Source of the DNA: an uncultured Schlesneria sp.
Lineage (GTDB): Bacteria; Planctomycetota; Planctomycetia; Planctomycetales; Planctomycetaceae
Assembly (NCBI GenBank): GCA_903871875.1
Contig: CAIQIR010000138.1
Span: 1 to 43,846, forward strand
Length of the DNA stretch: 43,846 bases
Direction: 5' to 3'
A model generated the notes under the pieces. That model did no database searches. It had not been told where the DNA came from and saw only the letters and a program-made list of their open reading frames with translations. The position numbers and the translations under genes are program-made. Shown here piece by piece: positions 25,808 to 35,136 of the stretch; positions within the stretch are counted from its first letter, which is position 1, and every line of letters begins with the position of its first letter.

Positions 25808-27028
25808 TCACTTCTTTTGCAGCAGGACGTTCACGCCTTTTTTGTTCGATAAGACCACGTCCAGTAACCCATCTTTGTTGAAATCCACGACCGTGAACTG
25901 CGTTCCCACGCCGGTGTCTTTTCCTGACTCAATCTCGTGCTTGACGAATTGAGGTGGCTGGCCCTTGGTCCGTTCGATGTCATACCAGTACATCACAACC
26001 GGCTGGAACTCTCCGGGATCACCGCCCATATGAGCAAAGTAGCGTTTTCCCGTGACCAGAGCTGGTTGATTTTTTCCGGTAAAATCCACCAATGCCAACG
26101 CGTGTGTCTGTGAGAATGATTCGTCAATCAGATGGTACTTGAATGGTTGATCAGAAGCTGGTCCCAAGTTTTCAAACCACCAGACTCCAAATGCATGAGC
26201 CGAACTTAACAACAGATCGTTATCACCGTCCAAGTCGAGATCCATCGTGTAGATGTTCGACGCGTGAACCGGTACGCCCTCGTTATTTTTGGACAGCGGT
26301 AGCGGATGAAACGCCCAGAGACCCGCATCACGTTTTTCCGGGGACTCCCACCAACCGTGCGGGATGATCAGATCAAGGCGACCGTCACTGTTGACGTCTC
26401 CCGTACCCAGGCCATGGTAGTATTTGAATGTTCCGTTTTCATTGGGATCGCCAGGTTCGCTGATCGGTGTAAACACCCATTTCTCGTGGCATTTTTCCAC
26501 GGTCGGAACAGTCAGGTATCCCATCTGTCGTTCTGGTTGCGAGCCAAGAATCAATTCCGGCTGCCCGTCACCGGTCAAGTCCGTGAACAAAACCGTTTCA
26601 TTGCAGGCGCTGTGCCAGATTTCGTTCTGTTTCCAGTCACCAGGTTCGTTCTGCGGATTCTCGTACCAATAGCAGGGGTCACCGGGATAACCGATCACAA
26701 TCAGATCGTCCCAGCCGTCACGATTAATGTCGTATGACCAACTGGCGAAGCAATTTGAATAGCCTTTCGATCCGTCATAGGCATCGGTGGGTTTACCTTG
26801 TTGACTGAGAGGCTGGCGGATTCGCGATATCTTCCAGGAGGGAGCGGCATACCAGACGTCTCCAGCGGCGACATCCAGCTGTCCATCTTTATTGAAGTCG
26901 CCAACAGCGACTCCTTCCGCTCGAAAGGTGTCATCAAGTTTGATTCGCTCAAACTGTGCCTCACCTCCGTGGCTGGTCAACGAATAGGCAGCGGTCAGCA
27001 AACAGACAAAAAGACAACGTCGAAGCAT
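25808..27028 (-). CDS. Exported FG-GAP/VCBS repeat protein
   Basis: The 406-residue protein has a signal peptide (MLRRCLFVCLLTAAYSLTSHGG) and a beta-propeller made of FG-GAP repeats. Six repeats carry Ca-binding loops of the D-x-N-x-D-G type: DFNKDGQLDVAAGD, DINRDGWDDLIVIG, DLTGDGQPELILGS, DVNSDGRLDLIIP, DLDLDGDNDLLLSS and DFNKDGLLDVVLSN. Such propellers mediate extracellular binding of ligands or carbohydrates and are numerous in planctomycetes; no enzyme motif is seen. TGGAGTGA nine bases upstream supports the ATG. It is the first gene of the operon, 55 bp (to the ATG) or 13 bp (to the GTG) before the kinase. It is divergent from the second large haem-site gene. Confidence 0.87.
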   Translation of the reverse strand: MLRRCLFVCLLTAAYSLTSHGGEAQFERIKLDDTFRAEGVAVGDFNKDGQLDVAAGDVWYAAPSWKISRIRQPLSQQGKPTDAYDGSKGYSNCFASWSYDINRDGWDDLIVIGYPGDPCYWYENPQNEPGDWKQNEIWHSACNETVLFTDLTGDGQPELILGSQPERQMGYLTVPTVEKCHEKWVFTPISEPGDPNENGTFKYYHGLGTGDVNSDGRLDLIIPHGWWESPEKRDAGLWAFHPLPLSKNNEGVPVHASNIYTMDLDLDGDNDLLLSSAHAFGVWWFENLGPASDQPFKYHLIDESFSQTHALALVDFTGKNQPALVTGKRYFAHMGGDPGEFQPVVMYWYDIERTKGQPPQFVKHEIESGKDTGVGTQFTVVDFNKDGLLDVVLSNKKGVNVLLQKK

Positions 27029-27377
27029 GAACGGTCACTCCAGAACGCGATAAAGAACAACGCCGGTCGTCAGTCAAACAACCGGCTAGCCCCAGTGTCA
27101 CGCGGTCGAAAAGGTTCGTCAACAGACCTGAAGAACGTCCCGACTCGATCGCTCTCACAGAATTGAAGGCTGATGCTCAATTTTTTGAAGCCGGCAAGTT
27201 ACCATGTGACTTCCTTCGGTTATCGCAAGACGGAGGTGGTTACTCGTTTTGCGAACCGTGAACATTAAGATTTCGTCGTTTAGACCCTCTGCTGTGTTCT
27301 CAGTGAACTTCCCCCCAATGCCTACAGGGGAAACGAGACAGATATCCCGAAGATTCCTGCACGAAAGAAAAAAGTTG
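27029..27377. other. Divergent promoter region, FG-GAP operon versus large haem-site gene
   Basis: The 349 bp hold no gene I can support. An in-frame extension of the plus-strand gene reaches back to a TTG at 27249, but its product (FRPSAVFSVNFPPMPTGETR) has no signal-peptide or domain character. Both divergent promoters must lie here; no clear -35/-10 pair was identified. Confidence 0.5.
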
Positions 27378-30350
27378 ATGACTCGAAGCGCCGCATTGAT
27401 GGTCACGATGTTATTGATGGCCAAGTGGTCCGTACTCGCCGCCGATGGACCTCTTCCACCTAAAATAGCCGCAGCCAGTATCAAACTGCCAAACGAATTC
27501 AAAGCAACGCTCTTTGCAGGTGAACCAGACGTGACACAGCCCATGTCGATCGCATTCGACGATCGCGGCCGTATGTGGGTGGTTGAATGTCGGTCGTATC
27601 CGAAATGGCTCCCTGCCGGAACACCCGAGGGACACGATCGCATCCTCATTTTGGAAGACGAGGACGGCGATGGACAATTCGATAAGCGAAAAGTTTTCCT
27701 CGACAAGGGAGTGAACTTCAGTTCGATCGAGTACGGCTTCGGTGGCATCTATGTCACGGCGATCCCCAATTTGTTGTTTATTCCAGACGCGAATAAAGAT
27801 GATGTCCCCGACGGACCGGCCCAGGTCCTGCTCGACGGGTTTGATTTGAATGCCAGGCACAATGCCGCCAATAGTCTGGCATGGGGACCCGATGGCTGGC
27901 TTTATGGCTGCAACGGAATTCTTTCCAACTCGCGATTAGGCAAACCTGGTACACCTGACGCTCAGCGAGTTCCGATGAATTGTGGCATCTGGCGCTACCA
28001 TCCAGTCCGACACGAGTTTGAAGTCGTCGCCCACGGGACGACCAATCCCTGGGGACTGGCATTCGACGATCGCGGCGAAGCATTTCTAACCAACTGTGTG
28101 ATCGAGCATGTGTTCCATGTCGTCCCGGGGGCCCGATTCAAACGAATGTTCGGTCAAGATTTTAATCCGCGGACGTTCGAACTGATGCAAACCTGTGCAG
28201 ACCACATTCATTGGGCCGGTGGCACATGGGAGGGATCTCGCGACGCCACGGGTAAGCACGGTGAAGCAGGTGGCGGGCACGCGCACTCTGGCGCAATGAT
28301 TTATTTGGGCGAACAATTTCCGGCTGAATACCGCAATTGTTTGTTCACGCTCAACATTCACGGCCAACGACTCAATCGAGACAAACTCGAACGAAACGGC
28401 TCAGGCTACGTTGCCAAGCATTTGGCCGATTTTGCTCCGTCAGGAGATCCGTGGTTTCGTGGTGTTTGCGTGAAGCAAGGCCCTGATGGGTCGATCTACT
28501 TTACGGACTGGTCGGACACGGGTGAATGCCACAACTACGACGACGCGACCATCCATCGCGAGAATGGACGGATCTTCAAAGTGAAATATGGAGCTCAGCC
28601 GCAGAAATTATCGGACATTTCCCAACTTGCAGATCGTGATGTGATCGCGATCCTGAGTAGCCCTGATGGCGTACGGGCCAATATGGCACGACGGACCCTG
28701 CAAGAACGAGCCGCTCATGGTCTTCTTGCCAAAGACGCGAGAAAGCAGCTTGCCGATGAATATCTCGCTCGAATCGCTCAAACGCCAGATTCACCGTCGA
28801 CGCTTCAATTCCTTTGGGCACTGCATGCAATTGGCGAACTCTCCAAGAATGGCTCTAACCTGTCCAACAAAATATCGGCTTCCAGTGACACCATTCGTGG
28901 CTGGATGATTCGACTGGCGTTGGAGCAAACGCCACAGCCGGGGGCCGTCGCAGGATTGGCCCAACTCGCCAAAGAGGATCCTTCTCCTTATGTGCGGCTG
29001 CAACTCGCATCAGGTCTCCAACGACTTTCGCTCGCCGACCGAAAGGATGTCGCACAGGGGCTGGTTTCGCATGCTGAGGACGCGGCCGACAACAATCTGA
29101 CACTGATGATCTGGTACGGAATTGAACCACTCGTCGCACAAGCCGACGATGCGGTGTTGCCTCTCGCCGTGGCGACAAAAATCCCAAAGCTGCGCCAATT
29201 CATTTCGCGGCATCTGGGAACCGGAACGGTCCCAAGGTTTGCGCCGATTCTACGTTGGCTTGAAGAAAGCCACGAGGAAACCGTTGTTGTACGCGACGTT
29301 CTGGCGGGACTACACGCGGCGATTGAAGGCCGTCGCGACGTCAAACCCGACGACGGTTGGAGGTCTGCCGCCGCGCGATTGGCGATGAGTGGTGATGCCA
29401 GCGTCCGCGAACTCACGCATCGAATCTCACTCGTACAGGGTAGTGACGACGCCTTCCATTATTTCACGCAAGTCGTGAAGAACGAAAAGCTGGAGGCCTC
29501 TTCGCGCGAACGAGCGTTGGCAGATCTGGTTGCGACGCGTCGACCGACCGTCGCCGACCTGTTGCTCGATCGACTGCATGATCCCATTCTGCGCGCATCC
29601 GCAATCCGTGGATTGGCCGGATTCGATCGAAAAGAGGTCAGCGATCGAATCCTGCACCAGTATTCATCCCTGACCGATGCCGAACAACTCGACGCGATCA
29701 GCACGCTGACAGCTCGCGAGAAGACGGCGATTGAACTTGTCAAAGCCGTCGACCAGGGAAAGATCGACAAGCGAGACCTCTCTGAATTCGATATCCGTCA
29801 ATTGCAACGATTCAAAGACCTCCAACTGAAGGAACTGGTTGACAAACTTTTCGGCGCAAAACCGTCGTCAGCCGAACGAGCCAAACAAATCGCAGAGATG
29901 AAGCAGCAGATTCTGGCCGCCGACGCGAAATCGGTGCATGCAAGTCGGGGCCGAGCCCTCTTTCAGAAGAATTGCGCTGCATGCCATACCCTGTTTGGTG
30001 AGGGTCGACAGGTCGGCCCCGATCTGACGGGAGCTCAACGAACGGACCTCGATTACGTGCTGATCAATGTGATGGACCCGAGCGCCCTCGTCGGTCATGC
30101 TTATCGTGTGACCGTGATTGAACTGAAAGATGGACGCGTCATCAATGGCATTGTGAAAGCCGAAGATGCCAGCACGATGACGCTCCAAACGGCCACAGAT
30201 CGCGTCGTCGTCGCGATCCAGGATATTGAAGATCGGCAGCAGCAACCCGTTTCAATGATGCCGGAAGGATTGCTCAACCGACTAACGATTCAGGACGTGC
30301 GAGACCTGGTGAAATACCTGGGCAGCCCGGAACAGGTTCCCCTGCAATAA
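27378..30350 (+). CDS. Second large exported dehydrogenase-like protein with HEAT and c-type haem domain
   Basis: The 990-residue protein starts with a signal peptide (MTRSAALMVTMLLMAKWSVL, cleavage near AADG). It has a beta-propeller of the putative membrane-bound dehydrogenase type (about 30-430) with D-rich loops (LEDEDGDGQFD), a HEAT-like helical part (about 440-810) and a C-terminal haem domain. The haem motif is CAACH at 909-913 counted from the TTG, or 866-870 counted from the ATG at 27378. The ending (MMPEGLLNRLTIQDVRDLV) matches that of the 13085-16270 protein, but the rest is only distantly similar, so these are paralogues. The start at 27378 is chosen for its signal peptide; the upstream binding site is weak. 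It is divergent from the FG-GAP/kinase/DUF1080 operon. Substrate unknown. Confidence 0.84.
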   Translation: MTRSAALMVTMLLMAKWSVLAADGPLPPKIAAASIKLPNEFKATLFAGEPDVTQPMSIAFDDRGRMWVVECRSYPKWLPAGTPEGHDRILILEDEDGDGQFDKRKVFLDKGVNFSSIEYGFGGIYVTAIPNLLFIPDANKDDVPDGPAQVLLDGFDLNARHNAANSLAWGPDGWLYGCNGILSNSRLGKPGTPDAQRVPMNCGIWRYHPVRHEFEVVAHGTTNPWGLAFDDRGEAFLTNCVIEHVFHVVPGARFKRMFGQDFNPRTFELMQTCADHIHWAGGTWEGSRDATGKHGEAGGGHAHSGAMIYLGEQFPAEYRNCLFTLNIHGQRLNRDKLERNGSGYVAKHLADFAPSGDPWFRGVCVKQGPDGSIYFTDWSDTGECHNYDDATIHRENGRIFKVKYGAQPQKLSDISQLADRDVIAILSSPDGVRANMARRTLQERAAHGLLAKDARKQLADEYLARIAQTPDSPSTLQFLWALHAIGELSKNGSNLSNKISASSDTIRGWMIRLALEQTPQPGAVAGLAQLAKEDPSPYVRLQLASGLQRLSLADRKDVAQGLVSHAEDAADNNLTLMIWYGIEPLVAQADDAVLPLAVATKIPKLRQFISRHLGTGTVPRFAPILRWLEESHEETVVVRDVLAGLHAAIEGRRDVKPDDGWRSAAARLAMSGDASVRELTHRISLVQGSDDAFHYFTQVVKNEKLEASSRERALADLVATRRPTVADLLLDRLHDPILRASAIRGLAGFDRKEVSDRILHQYSSLTDAEQLDAISTLTAREKTAIELVKAVDQGKIDKRDLSEFDIRQLQRFKDLQLKELVDKLFGAKPSSAERAKQIAEMKQQILAADAKSVHASRGRALFQKNCAACHTLFGEGRQVGPDLTGAQRTDLDYVLINVMDPSALVGHAYRVTVIELKDGRVINGIVKAEDASTMTLQTATDRVVVAIQDIEDRQQQPVSMMPEGLLNRLTIQDVRDLVKYLGSPEQVPLQ

Positions 30351-30722
30351 TGAGATCGCAGTGCAGATCTTCCGCTCACGGAACCAGCGGACCGGGGACA
30401 ATTTCCTGGACGCGCCGTGGTGCGGCAGACTTGGAGCTCACGATCAATAGTAGCGGCGACAACAAGGTCCAAGAATTCGGGAGACGATCGCTCGCCGGAT
30501 TTATGAGATTTTCGCGAGAATCGATCGCTTGAATCGCCACAAGTTGAGGGACCTGCGAAGACCTGTCCGGCGGTTCCCACAACGAGCTTCAACGTCTGCG
30601 GCGCATACGCTTATTTCGGACCGCAGGTTTCGTTACACTCCGCTCCGAATTGAACGGGCGAACGTAACGTAACGGTCGCCACTTGTCGCTGTCTGGAATG
30701 ACTTTGAGCCAAAGCGGACTCC
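30351..30722 (+). other. Intergenic region before the methyltransferase gene
   Basis: The 372 bp contain no convincing reading frame. Short frames such as 30350-30532 have atypical codon use and no binding site. No hairpin with a T-run was found after the haem-site gene. The promoter of the methyltransferase gene should lie in the last 100 bp. Confidence 0.45.
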
Positions 30723-31502
30723 ATGGAAACGATTGCCGGTAATCTTTACGACTTCCCAAAGTATTACGACCTGATTTTTGGCTCTGATTGGGCCGCCGAA
30801 ATCAGATTTCTCAAAGCCTGTTTTGCAAAATACTCGAAACGTCCGGTCAAACGGCTGTTTGAGCCGGGGTGCGGAACTGGCCGCTTGGTCATCCAACTGG
30901 CCAAAGCGGGTTATGAGGTTTCGGGAAACGATCTGAACGAGAAGGCAATCAATTACTGCAACGCCCGGTTGAAGCGTGCGGGCTTTCCCGAATCAACGTT
31001 CGTGGGCGATATGGCGGATTTCACGGTCAAAAAGAAGATCGACGCCGCCTTTAATATGATCAATACCTTTCGACATTTGCCGAACGAACGAACCGCAGAA
31101 GCTCATTTTCGCTGCGTTGCCGATTCCCTGACAAAAGGGGGGCTATACATCATCGGCCTGCATTTGACTCCTAAGACTCCAGCGAAATGCACTTCAGAGA
31201 CTTGGGCCTCTACCAAAGGCAATCTCTCGGTCGTGTCCAATCTCTGGACGATTGCGACCGATTTGAAAAAGCGTCAAGAACGAATTGGCGTGACTTATGA
31301 TGTCTACACGCCCACAAAACAGTTTCGTATTACGGACGAGACGATGTTTCGTACCTACAATCGAGAACAGATGTTTCGACTGCTCGGGACGGAACCACGA
31401 TTGCGGTTGCTGGACATGTACGACTTTCGGTACGACATTGACTGTCCGATTGATGTCACCGACGACACGGAAGATATCATTTTTGTATTGCAGCGAGCAT
31501 GA
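30723..31502 (+). CDS. SAM-dependent class I methyltransferase
   Basis: The 259-residue protein has the Rossmann methyltransferase fold: motif I is LFEPGCGTGRLVIQLAKAG (about 45-63), followed by the acidic end of strand 2 (VSGNDLN) and motif II/III (FVGDMADFTVKKKIDAAFNM). The N-terminal YDLIFGSDWAAEIRFL resembles methyltransferases acting on small molecules or lipids. The substrate cannot be assigned. The stop is 77 bp before the ABC permease start on the same strand, so an operon is possible. Nothing broken or unusual is seen. Confidence 0.88.
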   Translation: METIAGNLYDFPKYYDLIFGSDWAAEIRFLKACFAKYSKRPVKRLFEPGCGTGRLVIQLAKAGYEVSGNDLNEKAINYCNARLKRAGFPESTFVGDMADFTVKKKIDAAFNMINTFRHLPNERTAEAHFRCVADSLTKGGLYIIGLHLTPKTPAKCTSETWASTKGNLSVVSNLWTIATDLKKRQERIGVTYDVYTPTKQFRITDETMFRTYNREQMFRLLGTEPRLRLLDMYDFRYDIDCPIDVTDDTEDIIFVLQRA

Positions 31503-31579
31503 AAACGTAGGGCGCCGTGATCGATGATCTTCGACGCTGAAGATTTGATGGAATGCCATTGAGGAAAGTGTGCGGCCTG

Positions 31580-32905
31580 ATGCTTCGGTTCGCGTTTCGA
31601 AACCTCGTCAGTCGTCCTGTTCGATCGATACTGGCATTGCTCGGATTGACTGTGGCCATCGCGGGAATGGTGGGACTGTTCTCCATCGCCACAGGGATCA
31701 ATGACACCGTCGGCAAAACGTTCAGTCGAATTCCCGGCCTGGCCGTCTTGCAACCGGGTGCTCCCATCCCGCTTTTTTCACGCCTGCCGATAGAATGGTC
31801 AGACGAGATCGCCAAACTTCCGGGAGTTCGAACCGCACGCCCGGAAATCTGGGCACGCGCACAACTCGTGGAAGGTCAACCGACCTTCAGTCCGCCTCGA
31901 TTTCTGTTTGGGACAGATATCGCCGCGACGCTGAGGCTTAATCAGGCGGTCTACCGCGATGACATCGAGGCTGGACGGTTCCTAGCGCTGGATGACATGG
32001 GCACGATGAACTGCGTCGTCAGTCGCACAATAGCCGACGCTTTTCACAAAAAGATTGGCGATCGACTTCGCGTTGATGGATACGACCTGACGATCGTCGG
32101 CATCTACCACTGCGGCTCGTTGTTGCTTGACGTCGCCATTCTTCTCGACGCCACCGCAGTGCGTCGAATCAGCAAGTTCGATGACACTCTAATTTCGTCC
32201 GTCTATATCGAAGCGGATGGCACAGTACCTAAGCCGCAATTGACCGAGGAAATCCGCCAACACTTTCGAGGTCGGCGAGCTGACGACTGGCACCCCAACG
32301 CCGTCACGGCGTTTCCAGAAGCAGGGGCAATCAATCTACTCAACTCCGCGACAAAACTCCTGCAAGGAAAACCGGCGACCGGCCCCAGTGAGGCGGCCGA
32401 AACTCACCCACCTGCATCGGTCGATCACTCGGCCGAGACCGCTTCTACCGAAGATGCCGTTGAAGTTCGCTCCGCCCAGGATTGGGGTGACAAGATCGCC
32501 GAATTCAGTTCCGATCTCGATATTTTTCTCTATTTGATGACGGGGATCGGTGTTGTCATTGCGCTGTTAAGCATCTTGAACACGATGCTGATGAGTGTCG
32601 CAGAAAGATTGATCGAGTTCGGTGTATTGAAAGCCAACGGCTGGTCGGCATGGGATGTGATGCTACTGATCACGTGGGAAAGCGCCTTGCTTGGTCTAAG
32701 CGGCGGAATCCTCGGATGTGGAATGGGCTGGGCGGCGGTACAAATCGTCAACGCCATGTTTCCAACCAAGCTGCATCTTTTCGCCAGTCCCGGGTTGTTG
32801 CTATTCAGCCTGGCGTTCAGCACCATCCTCGGCATGATCGGTGGATTGTACCCTGCGATCTGGGCACTCCGAATGTCTCCGATGGAAGCCATTCGTCGCG
32901 GTTGA
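31580..32905 (+). CDS. ABC transporter permease (MacB/FtsX-like)
   Basis: The 441-residue protein has the FtsX/MacB layout. There is one N-terminal membrane segment (about 12-40, MLRFAFRNLVSRPVRSILA leading in), a large extracytoplasmic MacB-type domain (about 45-310) and three C-terminal membrane segments (about 320-440). It ends with the conserved PAIWALRMSPMEAIRRG. MacB-type permeases couple an ATPase to lipoprotein, antimicrobial or signal export rather than transport through the membrane. No ATPase gene lies in this window, so the partner must be elsewhere. The frame also has an ATG at 31553, but GGAAAG upstream and the family start favour 31580. Confidence 0.86.
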   Translation: MLRFAFRNLVSRPVRSILALLGLTVAIAGMVGLFSIATGINDTVGKTFSRIPGLAVLQPGAPIPLFSRLPIEWSDEIAKLPGVRTARPEIWARAQLVEGQPTFSPPRFLFGTDIAATLRLNQAVYRDDIEAGRFLALDDMGTMNCVVSRTIADAFHKKIGDRLRVDGYDLTIVGIYHCGSLLLDVAILLDATAVRRISKFDDTLISSVYIEADGTVPKPQLTEEIRQHFRGRRADDWHPNAVTAFPEAGAINLLNSATKLLQGKPATGPSEAAETHPPASVDHSAETASTEDAVEVRSAQDWGDKIAEFSSDLDIFLYLMTGIGVVIALLSILNTMLMSVAERLIEFGVLKANGWSAWDVMLLITWESALLGLSGGILGCGMGWAAVQIVNAMFPTKLHLFASPGLLLFSLAFSTILGMIGGLYPAIWALRMSPMEAIRRG

Positions 32906-33011
32906 CCCCGAAGTATCGTCGAAGAAAAGATTGCCGGTTCTGAGCAAGAATGGGCAGCAGCTGACCTCAGCCCAAGGTGCTCCGTTAGCGCTGGCCTGTT
33001 CGAATCCCCGA

Positions 33012-34382
33012 TCAGGTCCGGAATTGGTCGGCCACTGAGTGATCGATTCCACCTTCATAGTTGTCGAACCGCATCGACTCTCGACGCCACTGCAAGCTGA
33101 CGATCCCGGTGGGGCCCGAGCGATGCTTGGCCACAATGATTTCGGCCAAGCCCGGGCGATCTTCCGGGTTATAGGCATCCGGGCGGTGCAGAAACATGAC
33201 GATGTCGGCATCCTGTTCAATCGCACCGCTCTCGCGCAAGTCCGCCAGTCGCGGCCGCTTGTCTTCTCGCAATTCGACTCCGCGATTGAGCTGCGAAAGG
33301 GCGATCACCGGCAAGCTGTTTTCTTTGGCAATTCCCTTCAATCGACGAGTGATCTGAGCAATTTGTTGTTCACGATTTGACCGTTTGTCTTCCGGCTCGA
33401 TCAATTGCAAATAGTCGATGATGACCAGCCCCAGATTGTTGCGGCGTTTGAGCCGTCGACAGATGGCGCTAATCTGAGCCACAGTGCGTCCTGGCGTGTC
33501 GTCGATAAACAAAGGCAGTCGACTCAGCTCTGACGAAGCCTCTAGCAAAGCATGCCGCTCATCCGGTTCCAGCAACCCCTTGCGCAGTCGATGGCCGTCC
33601 AGCTTGGCTCGGATGCAGAGAAATCGCTCGGCCAGTTCGAGCTTGGATTGTTCCAGGCTGAAAATCACCGCTGCCGTTTCACCAGCGCCGGCAACCCATT
33701 CGGCGATATTACAAACAAAGGCGGTTTTCCCCATCGACGGACGCGCCGCGATGATCACCAATTCCGCGGCCTGAAAGCCGTTAGTCTGTCGGTCAAGATC
33801 GACAAATCCCGTCGACAGTCCGCTGATATTTCCTTCTTTGCCCAGTCGCAGATTGATGCGGTCAAGCGTCTCATGCATGATCTCGTCCATGCTGATCTTT
33901 GACGCCGTCTCCTGCTGTTCGAAAATTCCGAAGATGCCTTGTTCGGCTCGCTTCAAGACTTCGGCCGTTTCGTCGCTGCCGTCGTAGCAATCTCGCAGAA
34001 TCTCGGTACAGACATTCGTCAGACTACGTTGAATCCACTTGTCACGAACAATCTCGGCATAGTGCATGACGTGGGCGGCATGTGGCACCGATTCGAGAAT
34101 TTCCGCGATATACGCCGCTCCGCCAATATCGGCCAGTTGATTTCGTTCTTCCAACTGTTCCGCCAGGGTGATCACGTCGGCGGGTTTACCCGCTTCGCGC
34201 AATCCAACGATCGTCGCGTAGATCACCTGGTGAATATCGCTGTAGAAATGGTCCGCGTGCAATACGTCCGCAACGTCATCCAGCGCCGTGTTTTCCAGCA
34301 GCACGCACCCCAGCACACTTTGCTCCGCCGCCAGGTTTTGAGGTGGGAGACGAGCCGAAGAGGGCGAGAAAGATTCCGACAT
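33012..34382 (-). CDS. dnaB: Replicative DNA helicase DnaB
   Basis: DnaB is the hexameric helicase that unwinds DNA at the fork and recruits primase. The 456-residue protein has the N-terminal helical domain (PPQNLAAEQSVLGCVLLEN, about 13-31) and the C-terminal RecA-like ATPase. The latter has the Walker A sequence ARPSMGKTAF (about 212-221), the Walker B stretch LGLVIIDYLQL and the conserved ESGAIEQDADIVMFLHR. No intein interrupts it. It lies 125 bp downstream of rplI in the same direction, but a strong intrinsic terminator lies between the two, so it probably has its own promoter or depends on readthrough. Confidence 0.97.
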   Translation of the reverse strand: MSESFSPSSARLPPQNLAAEQSVLGCVLLENTALDDVADVLHADHFYSDIHQVIYATIVGLREAGKPADVITLAEQLEERNQLADIGGAAYIAEILESVPHAAHVMHYAEIVRDKWIQRSLTNVCTEILRDCYDGSDETAEVLKRAEQGIFGIFEQQETASKISMDEIMHETLDRINLRLGKEGNISGLSTGFVDLDRQTNGFQAAELVIIAARPSMGKTAFVCNIAEWVAGAGETAAVIFSLEQSKLELAERFLCIRAKLDGHRLRKGLLEPDERHALLEASSELSRLPLFIDDTPGRTVAQISAICRRLKRRNNLGLVIIDYLQLIEPEDKRSNREQQIAQITRRLKGIAKENSLPVIALSQLNRGVELREDKRPRLADLRESGAIEQDADIVMFLHRPDAYNPEDRPGLAEIIVAKHRSGPTGIVSLQWRRESMRFDNYEGGIDHSVADQFRT

Positions 34383-34448
34383 GAATTTGCTCTCTGCCTG
34401 GTTCTACAAGAAACCGACGGGAGGAAAACGGCGACCTTGAAAGAAAAG

Positions 34449-34479
34449 AACGACGCGCCCAATCCGGACGCGTCGTTCG
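34449..34479 (-). terminator. Intrinsic terminator downstream of rplI
   Basis: A perfect 10-bp stem, GAACGACGCG (34449-34458) with CGCGTCGTTC (34470-34479), encloses an 11-base loop. On the minus strand the stem is followed by TTTTCTTTC, a good T-rich tail. It lies 28 bp beyond the rplI stop and about 65 bp before the dnaB start, so it should end most transcripts of the rplY-to-rplI cluster. Confidence 0.78.
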
Positions 34480-34507
34480 TCAGCACCTCTGAATCGACCA
34501 ACCGGCG

Positions 34508-35011
34508 TTACTTCTTCGCGGCGGGAACAACCCAGACCTTGATTTCGGTTTTGACATCGGTGTGAAGTTGAATCTTCACCGTATACATACCCAATTCCTT
34601 GATCGGGCCATCGAGTTTGACGTTATCGGCATCGACCGAATAACCGGCCGACTTGAGCGCCTTGCTGATATCCGGCCCCATGATCGAACCGTACAAGTGA
34701 CCTTCTTCGTTCGCGATGGCTTCCAGCGTCACGCTGTACTTGCCGATCGCGTCCGCTCGCTTCTGCAGATCCTGCATCTTCTGCTTTTGAAGCTCGATCA
34801 GATTTTCCTGATGGCGTTTCACCATCCGCTTATTCTGCTCGGTGGCAACCGTGGCCAGGCCGTTGGGCATCAAGTAATTACGTGCATAGCCCGGCTTGAC
34901 GCGAACGATGTCGCCGGTATTTCCCAAATGTTCGACATCGGCGGCGAGCAACAATTCGACCTGCCGCGAAACTCGGGGACGTCCGGAAGCGGTATGAGAA
35001 CTTCGAGCCAT
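34508..35011 (-). CDS. rplI: 50S ribosomal protein L9 (bL9)
   Basis: L9 is an elongated 23S-binding protein at the base of the L1 stalk. It has N- and C-terminal globular domains joined by a long helix. The 167 residues include the signature GDIVRVKPGYARNYLMPNGLA (about residues 33-53), the connecting helix (about 58-90) and the C-terminal domain. Compared with the usual opening (M-x-V-I-L-L) there is an extra basic N-terminal stretch of about 16 residues (MARSSHTASGRPRVSR); the ATG is the only good start. A 7-bp inverted repeat (CAGAGAG, 35067-35073; CTCTCTG, 35094-35100) sits in the leader. It follows ssb by 125 bp. Confidence 0.95.
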   Translation of the reverse strand: MARSSHTASGRPRVSRQVELLLAADVEHLGNTGDIVRVKPGYARNYLMPNGLATVATEQNKRMVKRHQENLIELQKQKMQDLQKRADAIGKYSVTLEAIANEEGHLYGSIMGPDISKALKSAGYSVDADNVKLDGPIKELGMYTVKIQLHTDVKTEIKVWVVPAAKK

Positions 35012-35136
35012 TTTTTAGATTCCGTTGCACTATCTGTCTGGTTTTAAACTGGATTCGTATATCAGCCAGAGAGGGTCATCTGTCGATTTGAGTCTCTCTG
35101 AATTTTACTCATTTTCCGGACGTGAATCTCACGCCA

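Noticed and set aside
27249-27377. N-terminal extension of the second haem-site protein starting at a TTG
   Set aside because: It has no signal peptide at its front; the ATG at 27378 puts a normal signal peptide at the N-terminus.
32990-33020. TTCGAATCCCCG reminiscent of a tRNA T-arm
   Set aside because: The upstream strand does not pair with CCCCG, no anticodon arm or acceptor stem is present, and it is next to the dnaB stop.
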